From: Blastocatellia bacterium
Lineage (GTDB): Bacteria > Acidobacteriota > Blastocatellia > HR10 > J050
Direction: 5' to 3'
DNA: 64,000 nt
Assembly: GCA_026985075.1 (NCBI GenBank)
Contig: JALSQX010000004.1
Location: 1 to 64,000 of the forward strand
The notes beneath the pieces were generated by a model, which ran no database searches, had not been told where the DNA came from, and saw only the letters and a list, made by a program, of their open reading frames with translations. Position numbers and translations under genes: made by a program. How positions within the stretch are numbered: the first letter of the stretch is position 1; every line of letters starts with the position of its first letter. This document shows positions 1 through 8,628 of this stretch, piece after piece.

Positions 1-155
1 TCGCCGAAGCGAAGGCCACATACTCCTCGTCTCTCGATCAGGTGCGGGCCATTTTGGATGAGTTGGTGAACCTGGACATCGATTCCATGGCACCGGTGGA
101 AGCGCTCACCAAGCTCTATGAGTTGAAGAAGAAGGTCGTTGACGGAGAGGCGTGA
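1..155 (+). CDS. mutS: DNA mismatch repair protein MutS, C-terminal end (partial)
   Basis: The window opens inside a reading frame (first full codon at 3) that ends with TGA at 153-155. The 50 visible residues contain a leucine-rich segment ending in PVEALTKLYELKKKV, which matches the extreme C-terminal tail of MutS, where a conserved 'P-x-EAL-x-x-LY-x-L' stretch follows the ATPase domain. MutS recognises mismatches and recruits MutL. Only the tail is visible, so the ATPase motifs cannot be checked; the call rests on this tail pattern alone. Confidence 0.7.
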   Translation, partial: AEAKATYSSSLDQVRAILDELVNLDIDSMAPVEALTKLYELKKKVVDGEA

Positions 156-437
156 TCGCGCGACCGCGGAGCAGCGATCACCCGAGTTCCCTTAATCAGC
201 AAGAGGCCATCTGGCGTTCTGTCGCTTTCATCTGCTCTCGTCTGTGTTCATCCTCTCGGCGGGGCCTGCGGGATTGTGAGCAACTCCTTCGAAGGAATGT
301 GATGCGAGCCGGCACCTGGCGTGACTCGGGTTTCATCCTTGGCGGATGGCCCCTCAACCGATGCCGAAATGGTCCCGAGCCGAATCCGTGATCGGCGGGA
401 TGATTTTTTCTCCTAGCGGTTCGCTCAATTTATCGCT
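156..437. other. Non-coding stretch between mutS and the next gene
   Basis: Apart from the possible terminator at 374-409 I see no gene here. The short open frames have neither a ribosome binding site nor a recognisable protein pattern. Confidence 0.5.
374..409 (+). terminator. Possible rho-independent terminator after mutS
   Basis: A stem with arms GCCGA/TCGGC extended by CCC/GGG across a small bulge (374-383 with 392-399) is followed by six T at 404-409. It lies 220 bases after the mutS stop, so it could end that transcript. The stem is short and imperfect. Confidence 0.4.
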
Positions 438-465
438 TTGAATTTCTCGTCTCGGCGGGTAATAT
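438..465 (+). promoter_or_regulatory. Putative sigma70-type promoter
   Basis: TTGAAT at 438-443 and TAATAT at 460-465 are separated by 16 bases, in a locally AT-rich patch 32 bases before the start of the gene at 497. Confidence 0.5.
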
Positions 466-496
466 ATAGCACTTTACAAAAACGGTGGAGCCGTTC

Positions 497-1108
497 ATGT
501 CACACCAAATACTGTTAACGAGAATCCCTGTGTGGTTCGTTGGGGTAGTCGTTGTATTGGGCGCAGACTGTGCCCCAAAAGCGCCGTCGGAGGCGGATCG
601 TGTGCCGCCACCAATCATCCCGGCCCATACGGCCGCTTCGGGAAAGCTGACGTTCGAGGCCCCGTCAGGATGGATCGCTCAATCGCCACAGACCAGCATG
701 CGGGTGGCTCAGTATGAGCTCCCGCGTGCAGAAGGGGACAGCGAGAATGCCTCGCTGGTCGTCTACTACTTTGGTCAAGGGCAAGGGGGCTCGGTCGAAG
801 CCAATCTGGAACGCTGGATGCATCAGATGGAGCAGCCGGACGGGCGTCCTTCAAAGGAGCGAGCGCGCATCGAGACGATGACGGTCAATGGATTGAACGT
901 GACCCTTCTCGATCTCACCGGCACCTATCGGGCGGAGATCATGCCGGGGCAAGGTGCTCGATATCATAAGCCGGGATTTCGGATGCGGGCGGCGGTGATC
1001 GAAACGCCTCGCGGCCCTTACTTTGTGAAACTGGTTGGTCCGGAGAAGACGGTCCATCGCTGGGATGAGGCGTTCATGGCCTTCATCCGATCGATGAGAT
1101 TCCAGTAA
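497..1108 (+). CDS. Exported protein of unknown function
   Basis: This frame encodes 203 residues from ATG 497, chosen because GGTGGAG at 484-490 sits 6 bases upstream; an earlier GTG at 485 would overlap that site. The N-terminus has a hydrophobic stretch (about residues 10-23) ending at a cysteine near residue 25. The residues before that Cys (G-A-D) are not a standard lipobox, so lipidation is uncertain. The rest looks like a single alpha/beta domain with a 'APSGWIAQSP' opening, reminiscent of small PsbP-like or LpqN-like secreted domains, but I do not recognise the family firmly. A promoter at 438-465 suggests a single-gene transcript. Confidence 0.7.
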   Translation: MSHQILLTRIPVWFVGVVVVLGADCAPKAPSEADRVPPPIIPAHTAASGKLTFEAPSGWIAQSPQTSMRVAQYELPRAEGDSENASLVVYYFGQGQGGSVEANLERWMHQMEQPDGRPSKERARIETMTVNGLNVTLLDLTGTYRAEIMPGQGARYHKPGFRMRAAVIETPRGPYFVKLVGPEKTVHRWDEAFMAFIRSMRFQ

Positions 1109-1469
1109 CGCGAGCGGATCGCGCGGGGGAGCAGGCTCACGATGAGGCTCAGTGGGCGAGAGCATCGCAGGAATCCGATGCTGTTGGCAGCGTCATCCAT
1201 TGGTGAGGAAGGGCGACCGGCGACCTCACTGCCGCCAGTGGGTGCGGGATGGAGACCGTCACGATGGGCATTGCCCGCGTGCTTTTTGAGATTCATGAGT
1301 TCAGGGGAGGGGCGAGGACTTGCGCCTGGTCGAGGGGGAATCACATGGTCGTTGGTTGGAGGGGACCGTGTGGGAGGGAGGGGAAGCTCTCTCCCCGGGG
1401 TCAGCGCGGCCAGGGGATCGAGCGTTGGCCCGGTCGAGAGAGCGAGAGACCTTCGTGGAGGTGAGATGT
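1109..1469. other. Non-coding stretch upstream of the beta-barrel gene
   Basis: About 360 bases between two plus-strand genes. Open frames on both strands are short, lack ribosome binding sites and have random-looking translations. I see no tRNA, riboswitch or strong hairpin. Confidence 0.5.
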
Positions 1470-2267
1470 ATGAATTGGAGAGGGAGACAGTGGCAACGGA
1501 TCATGCGGGTGGGGCTCATACTGAGCTGCCTGACCGTGTTCACCCCCTCAGAGGCCTGGGGACAAGACATATTCGAAATTCAGGTCTATGAATACCTCAC
1601 GGTTCCCAAAGGGGAGTGGAATTTGGAGACGCACTTCAATTTCATTGCCAGTGGAACCAAAGAGTTCGACGGAACCGTCGCCCCGACAGATAATACGTTC
1701 CACCTCACTTTCGAGTTGACTCGGGGAATTACCGATCATTTCGAACTGGCTGGATATCTCATGCTGGCGCAGCGACCGGGAGGAGGATTCGAGTATGCCG
1801 GTACGCGCATTCGCCCTCGATTCCGACTGCCGAAGTCCTGGGGATTACCAGTGGATATCAGCGTGAGTACTGAGGTGGGATTTCCTCGACCGCAATATGA
1901 AGCCAACTCCGTGACGCTGGAGATTCGCCCGGTCATCGAAAAAACCTTCGAGCGGTGGCGCTTGTCGTTCAATCCCGTGGTCGGGCGCGCGCTCCGAGGG
2001 CCAGATTCCGATGAGGGCTTCGATTTCGAGCCGGGCGCCAAAGTCGCCTATTTCGTCAATCCCAAGCTCAACGTCGGTCTGGAGTATTATGGCAGTACTG
2101 GATCGATCACCGATCCCTTGCCCGCTGGCGAGCAGCAGCATCTGCTCTTCCCCTCGTTGGATATTTTCCTGTCCGAGAAGACGATGATTAATCTGGGCGT
2201 GGGCTTCAGCCTGACCGGTGTGAATGAGAAGCTCATTCCCAAGATGCGGGTGGGGTATCGATTTTAA
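1470..2267 (+). CDS. Probable outer-membrane beta-barrel protein
   Basis: The product has 265 residues. ATG 1470 was chosen because GGAGGTG lies at 1457-1463; ATG 1503 would also leave an intact signal sequence. A signal peptide with hydrophobic core IMRVGLILSCLTVF ends near AWG-Q. The mature part is built of alternating polar/hydrophobic strands (for example 'FELTRGITDHFELAGYLML', 'NVGLEYYG') and ends in the aromatic tail GYRF, the classic C-terminal signature of proteins inserted by the BAM complex. The pattern suggests a barrel of roughly 10-14 strands; no transport substrate can be read from the sequence. It stands before an exported Asp-box repeat protein, with 146 bases between. Confidence 0.7.
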   Translation: MNWRGRQWQRIMRVGLILSCLTVFTPSEAWGQDIFEIQVYEYLTVPKGEWNLETHFNFIASGTKEFDGTVAPTDNTFHLTFELTRGITDHFELAGYLMLAQRPGGGFEYAGTRIRPRFRLPKSWGLPVDISVSTEVGFPRPQYEANSVTLEIRPVIEKTFERWRLSFNPVVGRALRGPDSDEGFDFEPGAKVAYFVNPKLNVGLEYYGSTGSITDPLPAGEQQHLLFPSLDIFLSEKTMINLGVGFSLTGVNEKLIPKMRVGYRF

Positions 2268-2413
2268 TGGATGACAGCGAAGGTGGTGCCGGTTTTCGTC
2301 AGCGAGTTCGATCAGCAATCCTGAGGGTCAGTTCAGAGCGAAAAAGGCCCGCCTTCGCTTGACCCTTGAGAGCGAAGCGGCGAGAATACCGAAGGTCAAC
2401 GGGGAAGGGAAGG

Positions 2414-4465
2414 ATGACCCTCGGGTCGGCCAGGGAGGTCATGGGGACGATGACAGTACGATCGTCGAAGAAGCGATGTGGGGAACGAGTGACTTTTTGG
2501 CTCCCGTCAAGGGGGAGTTTGATATCGCTGATGATCATCGGTCTCATCGTCGCTGCTGGCGATGGTCCGCTGGGCGCTCGTGCTGAGCGCACCGCCTTCT
2601 CTCGTTGGTCGGTCGAGACCGAGGAGGGGCCGGCGGCCAGCTTGCCGCCCCTGGTCGTCGTCGCGCTTCGGTATACTGATGGCGGCGATCGGTTTTTCGT
2701 AGAGGCAGCCGGCCTGACGCGCGGGATAGTGCGGCATCCGGGGAGCGATCCTCGTCACCGGTATGCCTATCAGGTCATGTCGCGCTCGGGCGAGGTCCTG
2801 TGGGAGGGAACATTCGATCTCCCCACCGACCGTTCTCGCGAACGCCGGTGGCGCTCGGCGACGCCCGATGATGTGCTCCACATTCCTGCTGGACACCGGC
2901 TCTTGCTTCGAATCCCTTATCGCTCGGAGATCGGGTCGCTTCGATTGCTCAACAGACATCTTCATGATGAGCGGCGCGCCGAGCGAAGAGACGGCGTACC
3001 TCATGACGAGCCCGGGGCGATGGGGGCGACAGACGATCGAGGAATCGAACAGGAGCAGATCTTTCCGCTCGATGCGGCCGATCTCGCTCCCATGAGCGAG
3101 ATCGTTTGGCTCTCCGGTGGAGTGGTGTTTCGCCCGGGTCAGGGCGTTCAGCCCCAACCGCTGGCGTGGACTGCCACGCTGGGTCGGCGGGTGGAGTTCA
3201 ACTTCCGCGCCAACGGCGATCGCCCGCGCCGAGCGGCACAGAATGAGCCATTCATCGCCATCAATCCGCTGGATCCGGAGAACCTGGTCGTCGGAGCCAA
3301 CGAGGGCAGTCTGGGAGCAACGCGCGTAGCCTTTTATCGTTCGACCGATGGGGGACGAACCTGGCGGGCCGGTCAGATTCGGCAGCCCCGGGGATTCGTC
3401 AGTGGATCGGATCCTGGATTGGCGGTCGATGCCAATGGCTCCTTTTATTACAGTTTCATCGCGTTCACGCCGCGGCGCACTGGAGCGCCCATCAGCGGCG
3501 TGTTCGTCGCCCAATCGACCAACGGCGGACGCACCTTTCGGCGCCCGGTGGCCGTCATCGAGCATTTGAATGAATCCGATCCGGATTTCGAGGACAAACC
3601 GTTCATCGCCGCCGATGCCAATCCGTTGAGCCCGTTCGTCAATAATCTGTATGTGAGTTGGACGAGCTTCCTCTCTCGAGGAGGCGTGGAGATCAAGTTC
3701 GCGCGTTCGACCGATGGTGGGCAATCGTTCGAACCGCCCCTCCGTTTACGACGGGCGGGCAGCCAACAATTCTCTCTGCCCGTCGTCGGTCCGGATGGCG
3801 AGGTCTACGTCATCTGGCAACTCGGCTCGACGTTTCGCCTGGCTCGCTCTACCGATGGGGGACAGACGTTCGCCCGCGATCGCCGGGTGGCGAGTTTCAT
3901 TCCCATTGGCACGATCGATCCAGACACCGGCCGGCGGATGTTGAACGGAGGATTTCGAGTGGCGACCTACCCGGCCATGGCCGCCGATACGAGTCCCGGT
4001 CCCCACCGGGGAAACCTGTACGTCGTGTGGTCTGACGGGCGTCATGGAGATGCGGACATCCTTTTCACCCGATCCACCGATGGGGGCGAGACCTGGAGTT
4101 TCCCACCAATGCGGATCAATGATGATGAACAGGGAAACGGGCGGGATCAATTCTTCCCCTGGATCAGTGTCGATCCGATGAACGGGACCCTCGTCGTCAT
4201 GTTCTACGATCGGCGGAATGATCCAGAGAATCTCATTCTGGACGTTTTCGTCACCCGCTCCACCGATGGGGGTGAGACGTTCGAGCCGAACTTCCAAGTC
4301 AACACGGAGTCGTTCGATCCAACTGATGACGTCATCTTTCAGGGCTCGTTCATCGGCGATTACAACGGCTTGGTCACCTTCGGCGATCTCGCTTTTCCGG
4401 TATGGACCGACACCCGGCGCGGCGAACAGGATATCTTCGGAGCCCGTATCAATTTTGCTCCTTGA
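2414..4465 (+). CDS. Exported Asp-box (BNR/sialidase-fold) repeat protein
   Basis: This 683-residue protein carries at least six Asp-box motifs of the form S-T-D/N-G-G-x-T/S-W/F (STDGGRTW, STNGGRTF, STDGGQSF, STDGGQTF, STDGGETW, STDGGETF), which mark the blades of a sialidase-type beta-propeller. A hydrophobic segment (LISLMIIGLIVAAG) near the N-terminus followed by A-R-A indicates export. The N-terminal 200 residues before the propeller are not recognised. No sialidase FRIP motif or catalytic triad is evident, so an enzymatic role is not supported; binding or scaffolding is equally possible. The start is uncertain: ATG 2414 follows a purine-rich GGGAAGG run, while ATG 2441 and 2450 follow GGGAGG at 2433-2438. 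Confidence 0.75.
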   Translation: MTLGSAREVMGTMTVRSSKKRCGERVTFWLPSRGSLISLMIIGLIVAAGDGPLGARAERTAFSRWSVETEEGPAASLPPLVVVALRYTDGGDRFFVEAAGLTRGIVRHPGSDPRHRYAYQVMSRSGEVLWEGTFDLPTDRSRERRWRSATPDDVLHIPAGHRLLLRIPYRSEIGSLRLLNRHLHDERRAERRDGVPHDEPGAMGATDDRGIEQEQIFPLDAADLAPMSEIVWLSGGVVFRPGQGVQPQPLAWTATLGRRVEFNFRANGDRPRRAAQNEPFIAINPLDPENLVVGANEGSLGATRVAFYRSTDGGRTWRAGQIRQPRGFVSGSDPGLAVDANGSFYYSFIAFTPRRTGAPISGVFVAQSTNGGRTFRRPVAVIEHLNESDPDFEDKPFIAADANPLSPFVNNLYVSWTSFLSRGGVEIKFARSTDGGQSFEPPLRLRRAGSQQFSLPVVGPDGEVYVIWQLGSTFRLARSTDGGQTFARDRRVASFIPIGTIDPDTGRRMLNGGFRVATYPAMAADTSPGPHRGNLYVVWSDGRHGDADILFTRSTDGGETWSFPPMRINDDEQGNGRDQFFPWISVDPMNGTLVVMFYDRRNDPENLILDVFVTRSTDGGETFEPNFQVNTESFDPTDDVIFQGSFIGDYNGLVTFGDLAFPVWTDTRRGEQDIFGARINFAP

Positions 4466-4521
4466 CGTGGTGAGGAGATCGTGTTGGGCTCTCGGATTTC
4501 ACCCTCATAGGGAGTGAGCAT

Positions 4522-4992
4522 ATGACGTTGAACGTGGCTCTTGGCCATCGGGCTCCCGATTTCGAGGCCGTCGATGATCGCGGTCAACCCGTGCGATTGA
4601 GCGATTTCCGCGGTCGGAACGTCGTGCTGTATTTTTATCCCAAAGATCATACTCCGGGGTGTACGATCGAGGCTCGCTCATTCAATGCTCGACTGGAAGA
4701 GTTCCATCGGCGGAACACGGTCGTGCTCGGCGTGAGCACGGATGATGTGGCCTCTCACGGACGATTCCGCGATCGCTGTGGTCTCGGATTCCGATTGATT
4801 GCCGACCCCAGGAAGGAGATCTGTCGGACGTATGGGGCGCTCGGCGGAGTGATGGGCTTGCTGGGATGGAGTCGACGGGTCACCGTGCTCATCGATAGGG
4901 AGGGCGTCGTGCGCGCCATATGGGAGAAGGTGAACCCCCGTCAGCATCCCCAAGAGGTGCTGCAAAAGATCGATGAGTTGGGATTGAATTGA
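4522..4992 (+). CDS. bcp: Peroxiredoxin, Bcp/PrxQ type
   Basis: A 156-residue thiol peroxidase that reduces peroxides in the cytoplasm at the expense of thioredoxin. The core motif YPKDHTPGCTIEA places the peroxidatic Cys near residue 48, and the length equals the family norm. In many Bcp proteins a resolving Cys follows five residues later (C-x4-C); here that site is Arg, so the enzyme would act as a 1-Cys form or use a Cys further on (RDRCGLG or KEICRTYG). AGGGAGTGA lies upstream of the ATG. The next gene starts one base after its stop, so the two are probably co-transcribed and translationally coupled. Confidence 0.9.
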   Translation: MTLNVALGHRAPDFEAVDDRGQPVRLSDFRGRNVVLYFYPKDHTPGCTIEARSFNARLEEFHRRNTVVLGVSTDDVASHGRFRDRCGLGFRLIADPRKEICRTYGALGGVMGLLGWSRRVTVLIDREGVVRAIWEKVNPRQHPQEVLQKIDELGLN

Positions 4993-4993
4993 C

Positions 4994-5932
4994 ATGACCG
5001 AGTCACTTCGAATCGTCTCTTTGCTCTCTGCCGCCACCGAGATGGTGTGCGCGTTGGGGAAGGCCCATCAATTGGTGGGGATTTCCCACGAGTGCGACTA
5101 TCCACCGGAGATCCTGGATCGACCGGTGGTGACCGAAACCAAAGTCGATCCCCAGCGTCCCAGCGCAGACATCGATCGTCAGGTGAGGCAGTTGGTTCGC
5201 GCCGGGTTGAGCGTGTACGGCATTCGAACCGACGTGCTCAAGCGGCTCAACCCGGACGTGATCCTCACTCAGCAGCAATGTGAGGTGTGTGCCGTCTCCT
5301 ATGATGAGGTTGTCGCTGCCGTGACCTCGCTCCTGGAGAGAGCGCCCACCGTCGTCTCGCTTCAACCGACGCGGTTGGGGGACATTCTGGATGATATTCG
5401 GCGCGTTGGCGAGGCCATCGGCGCAGAAGCGGCGGCCGCGCGATTGATCGATCGCTTGCGCCAGCGCATCGCGCGCCTTGAAGGCGCCATCGCGTCAACG
5501 AGCGACCGGCCGCGCACGCTGTTTCTCGATTGGATTGATCCGCTGATGGTGGGCGGTCACTGGATTCCGGAGATGGTCCAGTTGGCCGGGGGGAGCGCCG
5601 TGTTCGGGCGGCCGGGTCTCCCCGCTCCGTCCGTCGCGTGGGAGGTTATTGTGGAGAGTCAACCGGAGGTCATCGTCATCGCTCCCTGCGGTTTTTCTCT
5701 CCAGCGAACCGAACAGGAGGTCGCGTCATTGACCGAGCGACCGGAATGGCCCCAACTTCCGGCGGTGCGAACCGGACGCGTCTATATCGCCGATGGCGTC
5801 GCTTACTTCAACCGATCCGGACCGCGTATTGTGGACAGTTTAGAGATGCTCGCCGCCATGATTCATCCCGAGGTCGGCCAGTCGCTGCTCAAGTCCGACG
5901 TGCGCGCCAGCTTCACGTCCTTGCTTCTTTGA
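4994..5932 (+). CDS. BtuF-like cobalamin/metal-chelate binding protein
   Basis: The 312-residue product belongs to the periplasmic-binding-protein fold used for vitamin B12 and siderophores: 'RIVSLLSAATEMVCALG' at the N-terminus, 'PDVILTQQQCEVCAV' near residue 95 and 'WEVIVESQPEVIVIAPCG' near residue 220 are typical of the cobalamin-binding BtuF-like group. It has no visible signal peptide, unlike transport BtuF, as is common for this subgroup in many phyla, so it may act in the cytoplasm or be exported by other means. No BtuC or BtuD permease genes are adjacent. The start overlaps the end of bcp (TGACATGA), which suggests one transcript. Confidence 0.8.
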   Translation: MTESLRIVSLLSAATEMVCALGKAHQLVGISHECDYPPEILDRPVVTETKVDPQRPSADIDRQVRQLVRAGLSVYGIRTDVLKRLNPDVILTQQQCEVCAVSYDEVVAAVTSLLERAPTVVSLQPTRLGDILDDIRRVGEAIGAEAAAARLIDRLRQRIARLEGAIASTSDRPRTLFLDWIDPLMVGGHWIPEMVQLAGGSAVFGRPGLPAPSVAWEVIVESQPEVIVIAPCGFSLQRTEQEVASLTERPEWPQLPAVRTGRVYIADGVAYFNRSGPRIVDSLEMLAAMIHPEVGQSLLKSDVRASFTSLLL

Positions 5933-6114
5933 AAACAGATGTCGCGCCGGTTATCAACTCGCACTCTCTCGCCTTCATTCGTTCGATGCGTCGCTGAGGG
6001 CTGGGACGATGCCGGTGAAAGGACGTGGCGCATGATCTCATCTTGCGCCCGTCGTGTTCGTCCTTCGTCTGCCCAAAGCCCGGGGTGATTCCGGCGATAT
6101 GATCGAGGGATCGG

Positions 6115-6144
6115 TTTCCACAGAGGATTCGCTCTTGCTACAAT
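6115..6144 (+). promoter_or_regulatory. Putative sigma70-type promoter with extended -10
   Basis: TTTCCA at 6115-6120 and TACAAT at 6139-6144 are 18 bases apart, and TG precedes the -10 by one base (TGCTACAAT). It lies about 50 bases before the start of the VWA gene. Confidence 0.55.
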
Positions 6145-6195
6145 AGAAATACCATGAGGCCATAGCGCGGATCGATATCGAGGAGGTGAGTTGAT

Positions 6196-7131
6196 ATGTG
6201 GACATGGCAATCACGATGGGCTGGATGGTGGGGAATCTTCTTGGTGCTCGCGCTCTCGTTGCCCGGTCCAGTTACCATGGCGCAGGAATCGGAAGCGATC
6301 AAGACGATCACGGTGACCGTCCTGCCTCGGAAAGAGGGCGTCAAAGTCCCTCTGTTGACCAAAGGCGATTTCTCCCTCCGGTTGGATGGCCAGCGGCAGG
6401 AGATCCTGTCGGTGAAAACGCCTCGGGATAGTGTGCCCTTGTATCTCGCGCTTCTCATTCAGGATGATGTGACGGCCAGGGTGAGTAACGATCTGGATGC
6501 CTTGCGCGCCTTCATCCGCCGGCTCCCATCGAACGCTCAGGTGATGGTGGCCTACGCGCGCGCTGGGACGAATGAGATCAGGCAACCTTTCACCACCGAT
6601 CTGGAGAGAGCGGCCAAGAGCCTTCGCGCCCCCAACAGCACGGAAGCGGCCGCCCCGGGGAGCCCCTATCAAGCGGTCATCGAGTTGTTGAAGAAATTCC
6701 CCGATGAATCCGATGTCCGGAAAGTGATGATCTTCGTTTCCGATGGACTCGATCTCTACTATGGACTTCGCGACTCGGACCCCACGCTGAATCTCAATTT
6801 GCAGCGGGCCATCAATAAGGCACAGCAGAAGAACGTCGTCATCTACGCCATCTATGCTCCCACCGTCGAACCGATGGCCGGAAACATACTGGCCGTGGGG
6901 AACGGCCAGAGTTCGCTGGTTCGACTCTCGGTGGAGACCGGTGGCGAGGCCTTCTTCAGTGGCCGGACGTTCGTCTCCTTTCAACCCTATTTGAGGGAGA
7001 TCGAGCGGCGATTGGCGCATCAATATCTGATCACCTATCGCGCGACCAGGACGGCGCCGGGATTCCATCGTCTTCGCGTAATGACCGAATTGCCCGATCT
7101 CCGCGTTTACGTGAAGGAAGGCGAGCGATGA
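6196..7131 (+). CDS. Secreted VWFA-related protein (acidobacterial type)
   Basis: This 311-residue protein starts at ATG 6196 behind a strong GAGGAGGTGA. A signal peptide (WWGIFLVLALSLPGPVTMA-Q) is followed by a domain that opens with 'VTVLPRKEGVKVPLLTKGDFSLRLDGQ' characteristics and continues into a VWA-like fold ('PLYLALLIQDDVTARV', 'KVMIFVSDGLDLYYG', ending 'HQYLITYRAT-R...FHRLRV'). This arrangement is the VWFA-related family expanded in Acidobacteriota. The metal site is degenerate: the usual D-x-S-x-S is replaced by D-D-V-T-A. The family's role is unknown; presumably extracellular or periplasmic protein interaction. Confidence 0.85.
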   Translation: MWTWQSRWAGWWGIFLVLALSLPGPVTMAQESEAIKTITVTVLPRKEGVKVPLLTKGDFSLRLDGQRQEILSVKTPRDSVPLYLALLIQDDVTARVSNDLDALRAFIRRLPSNAQVMVAYARAGTNEIRQPFTTDLERAAKSLRAPNSTEAAAPGSPYQAVIELLKKFPDESDVRKVMIFVSDGLDLYYGLRDSDPTLNLNLQRAINKAQQKNVVIYAIYAPTVEPMAGNILAVGNGQSSLVRLSVETGGEAFFSGRTFVSFQPYLREIERRLAHQYLITYRATRTAPGFHRLRVMTELPDLRVYVKEGER

Positions 7132-7303
7132 GAACGAGGATCACGATGATGGGCCAGTGACACCCGTGGCCGAGGGGGCAACGCGGGCGCCAAACACGAC
7201 GTCGAGGAAATCGGACCGGCGAAGGCTCTCACCCCCGGCGGCGTTCCTCTCGGCTGGTACACGGCGCTTGGCGCCTCGTTGCATTGGAGACGAGATGCGC
7301 CGC

Positions 7304-8380
7304 TCAGCTCTCGGGACAGACGGGGAGCGCTTCCGGTGGCGGAATGCTGCCGCCCCCCCTCTCATCGATGAACAGATTATCCTTCCAGCAATTCTCTTCA
7401 CCCGTGTTATCCCAAAACAGATTCGCGCCGCCGATATCGGGATCGGCCGTTCCATTGTCCAAGGCGATGTTGCCGATGATCCGGTTGTGATCGGGCCGGT
7501 GATCTCGCTCGGGATCGAACCGATCCAGCGATTCGGGCAACCGCATCACGGCAATCCCATAGGGATGATTGGCCAGTACGAGGTTATCGGAGACGGTCAC
7601 ATGGTCGGCGCCGATCACCAGGATGCCTCCCCAGGGAATCGCCCCTTCGGGTGAGTCGGACATCGGTGGATTCTCATGGACGAGATTCCCGGTCACCACG
7701 ACCCGTTCAGTGTTGACGATCGGCGTCAGATCGAGCGCGATGACGAGAATGCCCACCCGGTTCCTCGCCGCCTCGTTTCCCGCGACGGTGCAATCGATGC
7801 TGTTTTCCACCTCAATGCCCTTGAAGTTCTCCTGGACGAAATTATGCACGACGCGGGTATGAGACGATTGACCCACATAGAGACCGGAATCCGTATGACC
7901 AATGGCGATGTTGTCTGCGATGAGGCCGTCAGTACAGGCCAGTGGGAATATGCCGTACTCGCCGTTATGCTCGAATCGATTATGCGTCACCGTGTAATGC
8001 CGGACTTCGGTGAGTTGGACGCCATTCTGATGGAAGCCGCGAATGAGGAATCCCGTGAGCTGGAAATCGTCCGCTTCGGCGGTGACGGTGATGCCCGTAT
8101 CGGCATCCAGGCCTTCATTACTCAAAATCGTTCCTCGTTGGGAAGCCCCCATCCCGATGAGCCGAAGCCCGGGTTGGTGAATGACCAGTGACTCGCGGAA
8201 CTCGCCGGCCTCAACGATGATCGTCGTGCCGGGAGAGGCCCGATTAATAGCCGCTTGCAGCGATTCGTCCGGATGAACGTAAATGACTGTTGAGGAATCA
8301 TGACTCCAGATCCCGAACAAACTGCTACTGATGAGCGGGAGAAACATGAGCAGGCTTTTCCATCCTTCCAGGAAGTTCAC
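7304..8380 (-). CDS. Secreted right-handed beta-helix protein (NosD-like)
   Basis: The 358-residue product starts at GTG 8380, which has AAAGGAGGA 8 bases upstream. A signal sequence precedes 'VHPDESLQAAINRASPGTTIIVEAGEF', the standard entry strand of pectate-lyase/NosD-type beta-helices. Repeats of about 22 residues with N-x-I-x-x-N patterns follow ('GLIADNIAIGHTDSGLYVG', 'HNFVQENFKGIEVENS', 'VTGNLVHEN', 'VSDNLVLANHPYGIAVM'). Such proteins bind or cleave polysaccharides or assist metal-centre assembly; no catalytic residues can be named. It is convergent with the VWA gene. Confidence 0.85.
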   Translation of the reverse strand: MNFLEGWKSLLMFLPLISSSLFGIWSHDSSTVIYVHPDESLQAAINRASPGTTIIVEAGEFRESLVIHQPGLRLIGMGASQRGTILSNEGLDADTGITVTAEADDFQLTGFLIRGFHQNGVQLTEVRHYTVTHNRFEHNGEYGIFPLACTDGLIADNIAIGHTDSGLYVGQSSHTRVVHNFVQENFKGIEVENSIDCTVAGNEAARNRVGILVIALDLTPIVNTERVVVTGNLVHENPPMSDSPEGAIPWGGILVIGADHVTVSDNLVLANHPYGIAVMRLPESLDRFDPERDHRPDHNRIIGNIALDNGTADPDIGGANLFWDNTGEENCWKDNLFIDERGGGSIPPPEALPVCPES

Positions 8381-8628
8381 TCGTTTCGTCCTCCTTTATT
8401 AATGGAATTCGCTGAACCTGATCGTCGGAGACGGCCCAGGCGGATACAGCATCTCCTCGGGCTGCTTCGGTGGCCCGCATCGCTCGTCGGTGTCGGTCGC
8501 TCCGGGTGCGTCGTCGATTCCCTCCTCTGTGGGTGAGCGCGCTCTGAGCGGGATCACTCACTAGATGCCGGACCAATGTGCTCCCATTTGATCCCGCGCA
8601 TTCCGGCCAGGCGGGGATCGACCATCGT

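Noticed and set aside
2507-3724. A 405-codon minus-strand frame
   Set aside because: It is antisense to the Asp-box repeat gene, whose motifs are clear.
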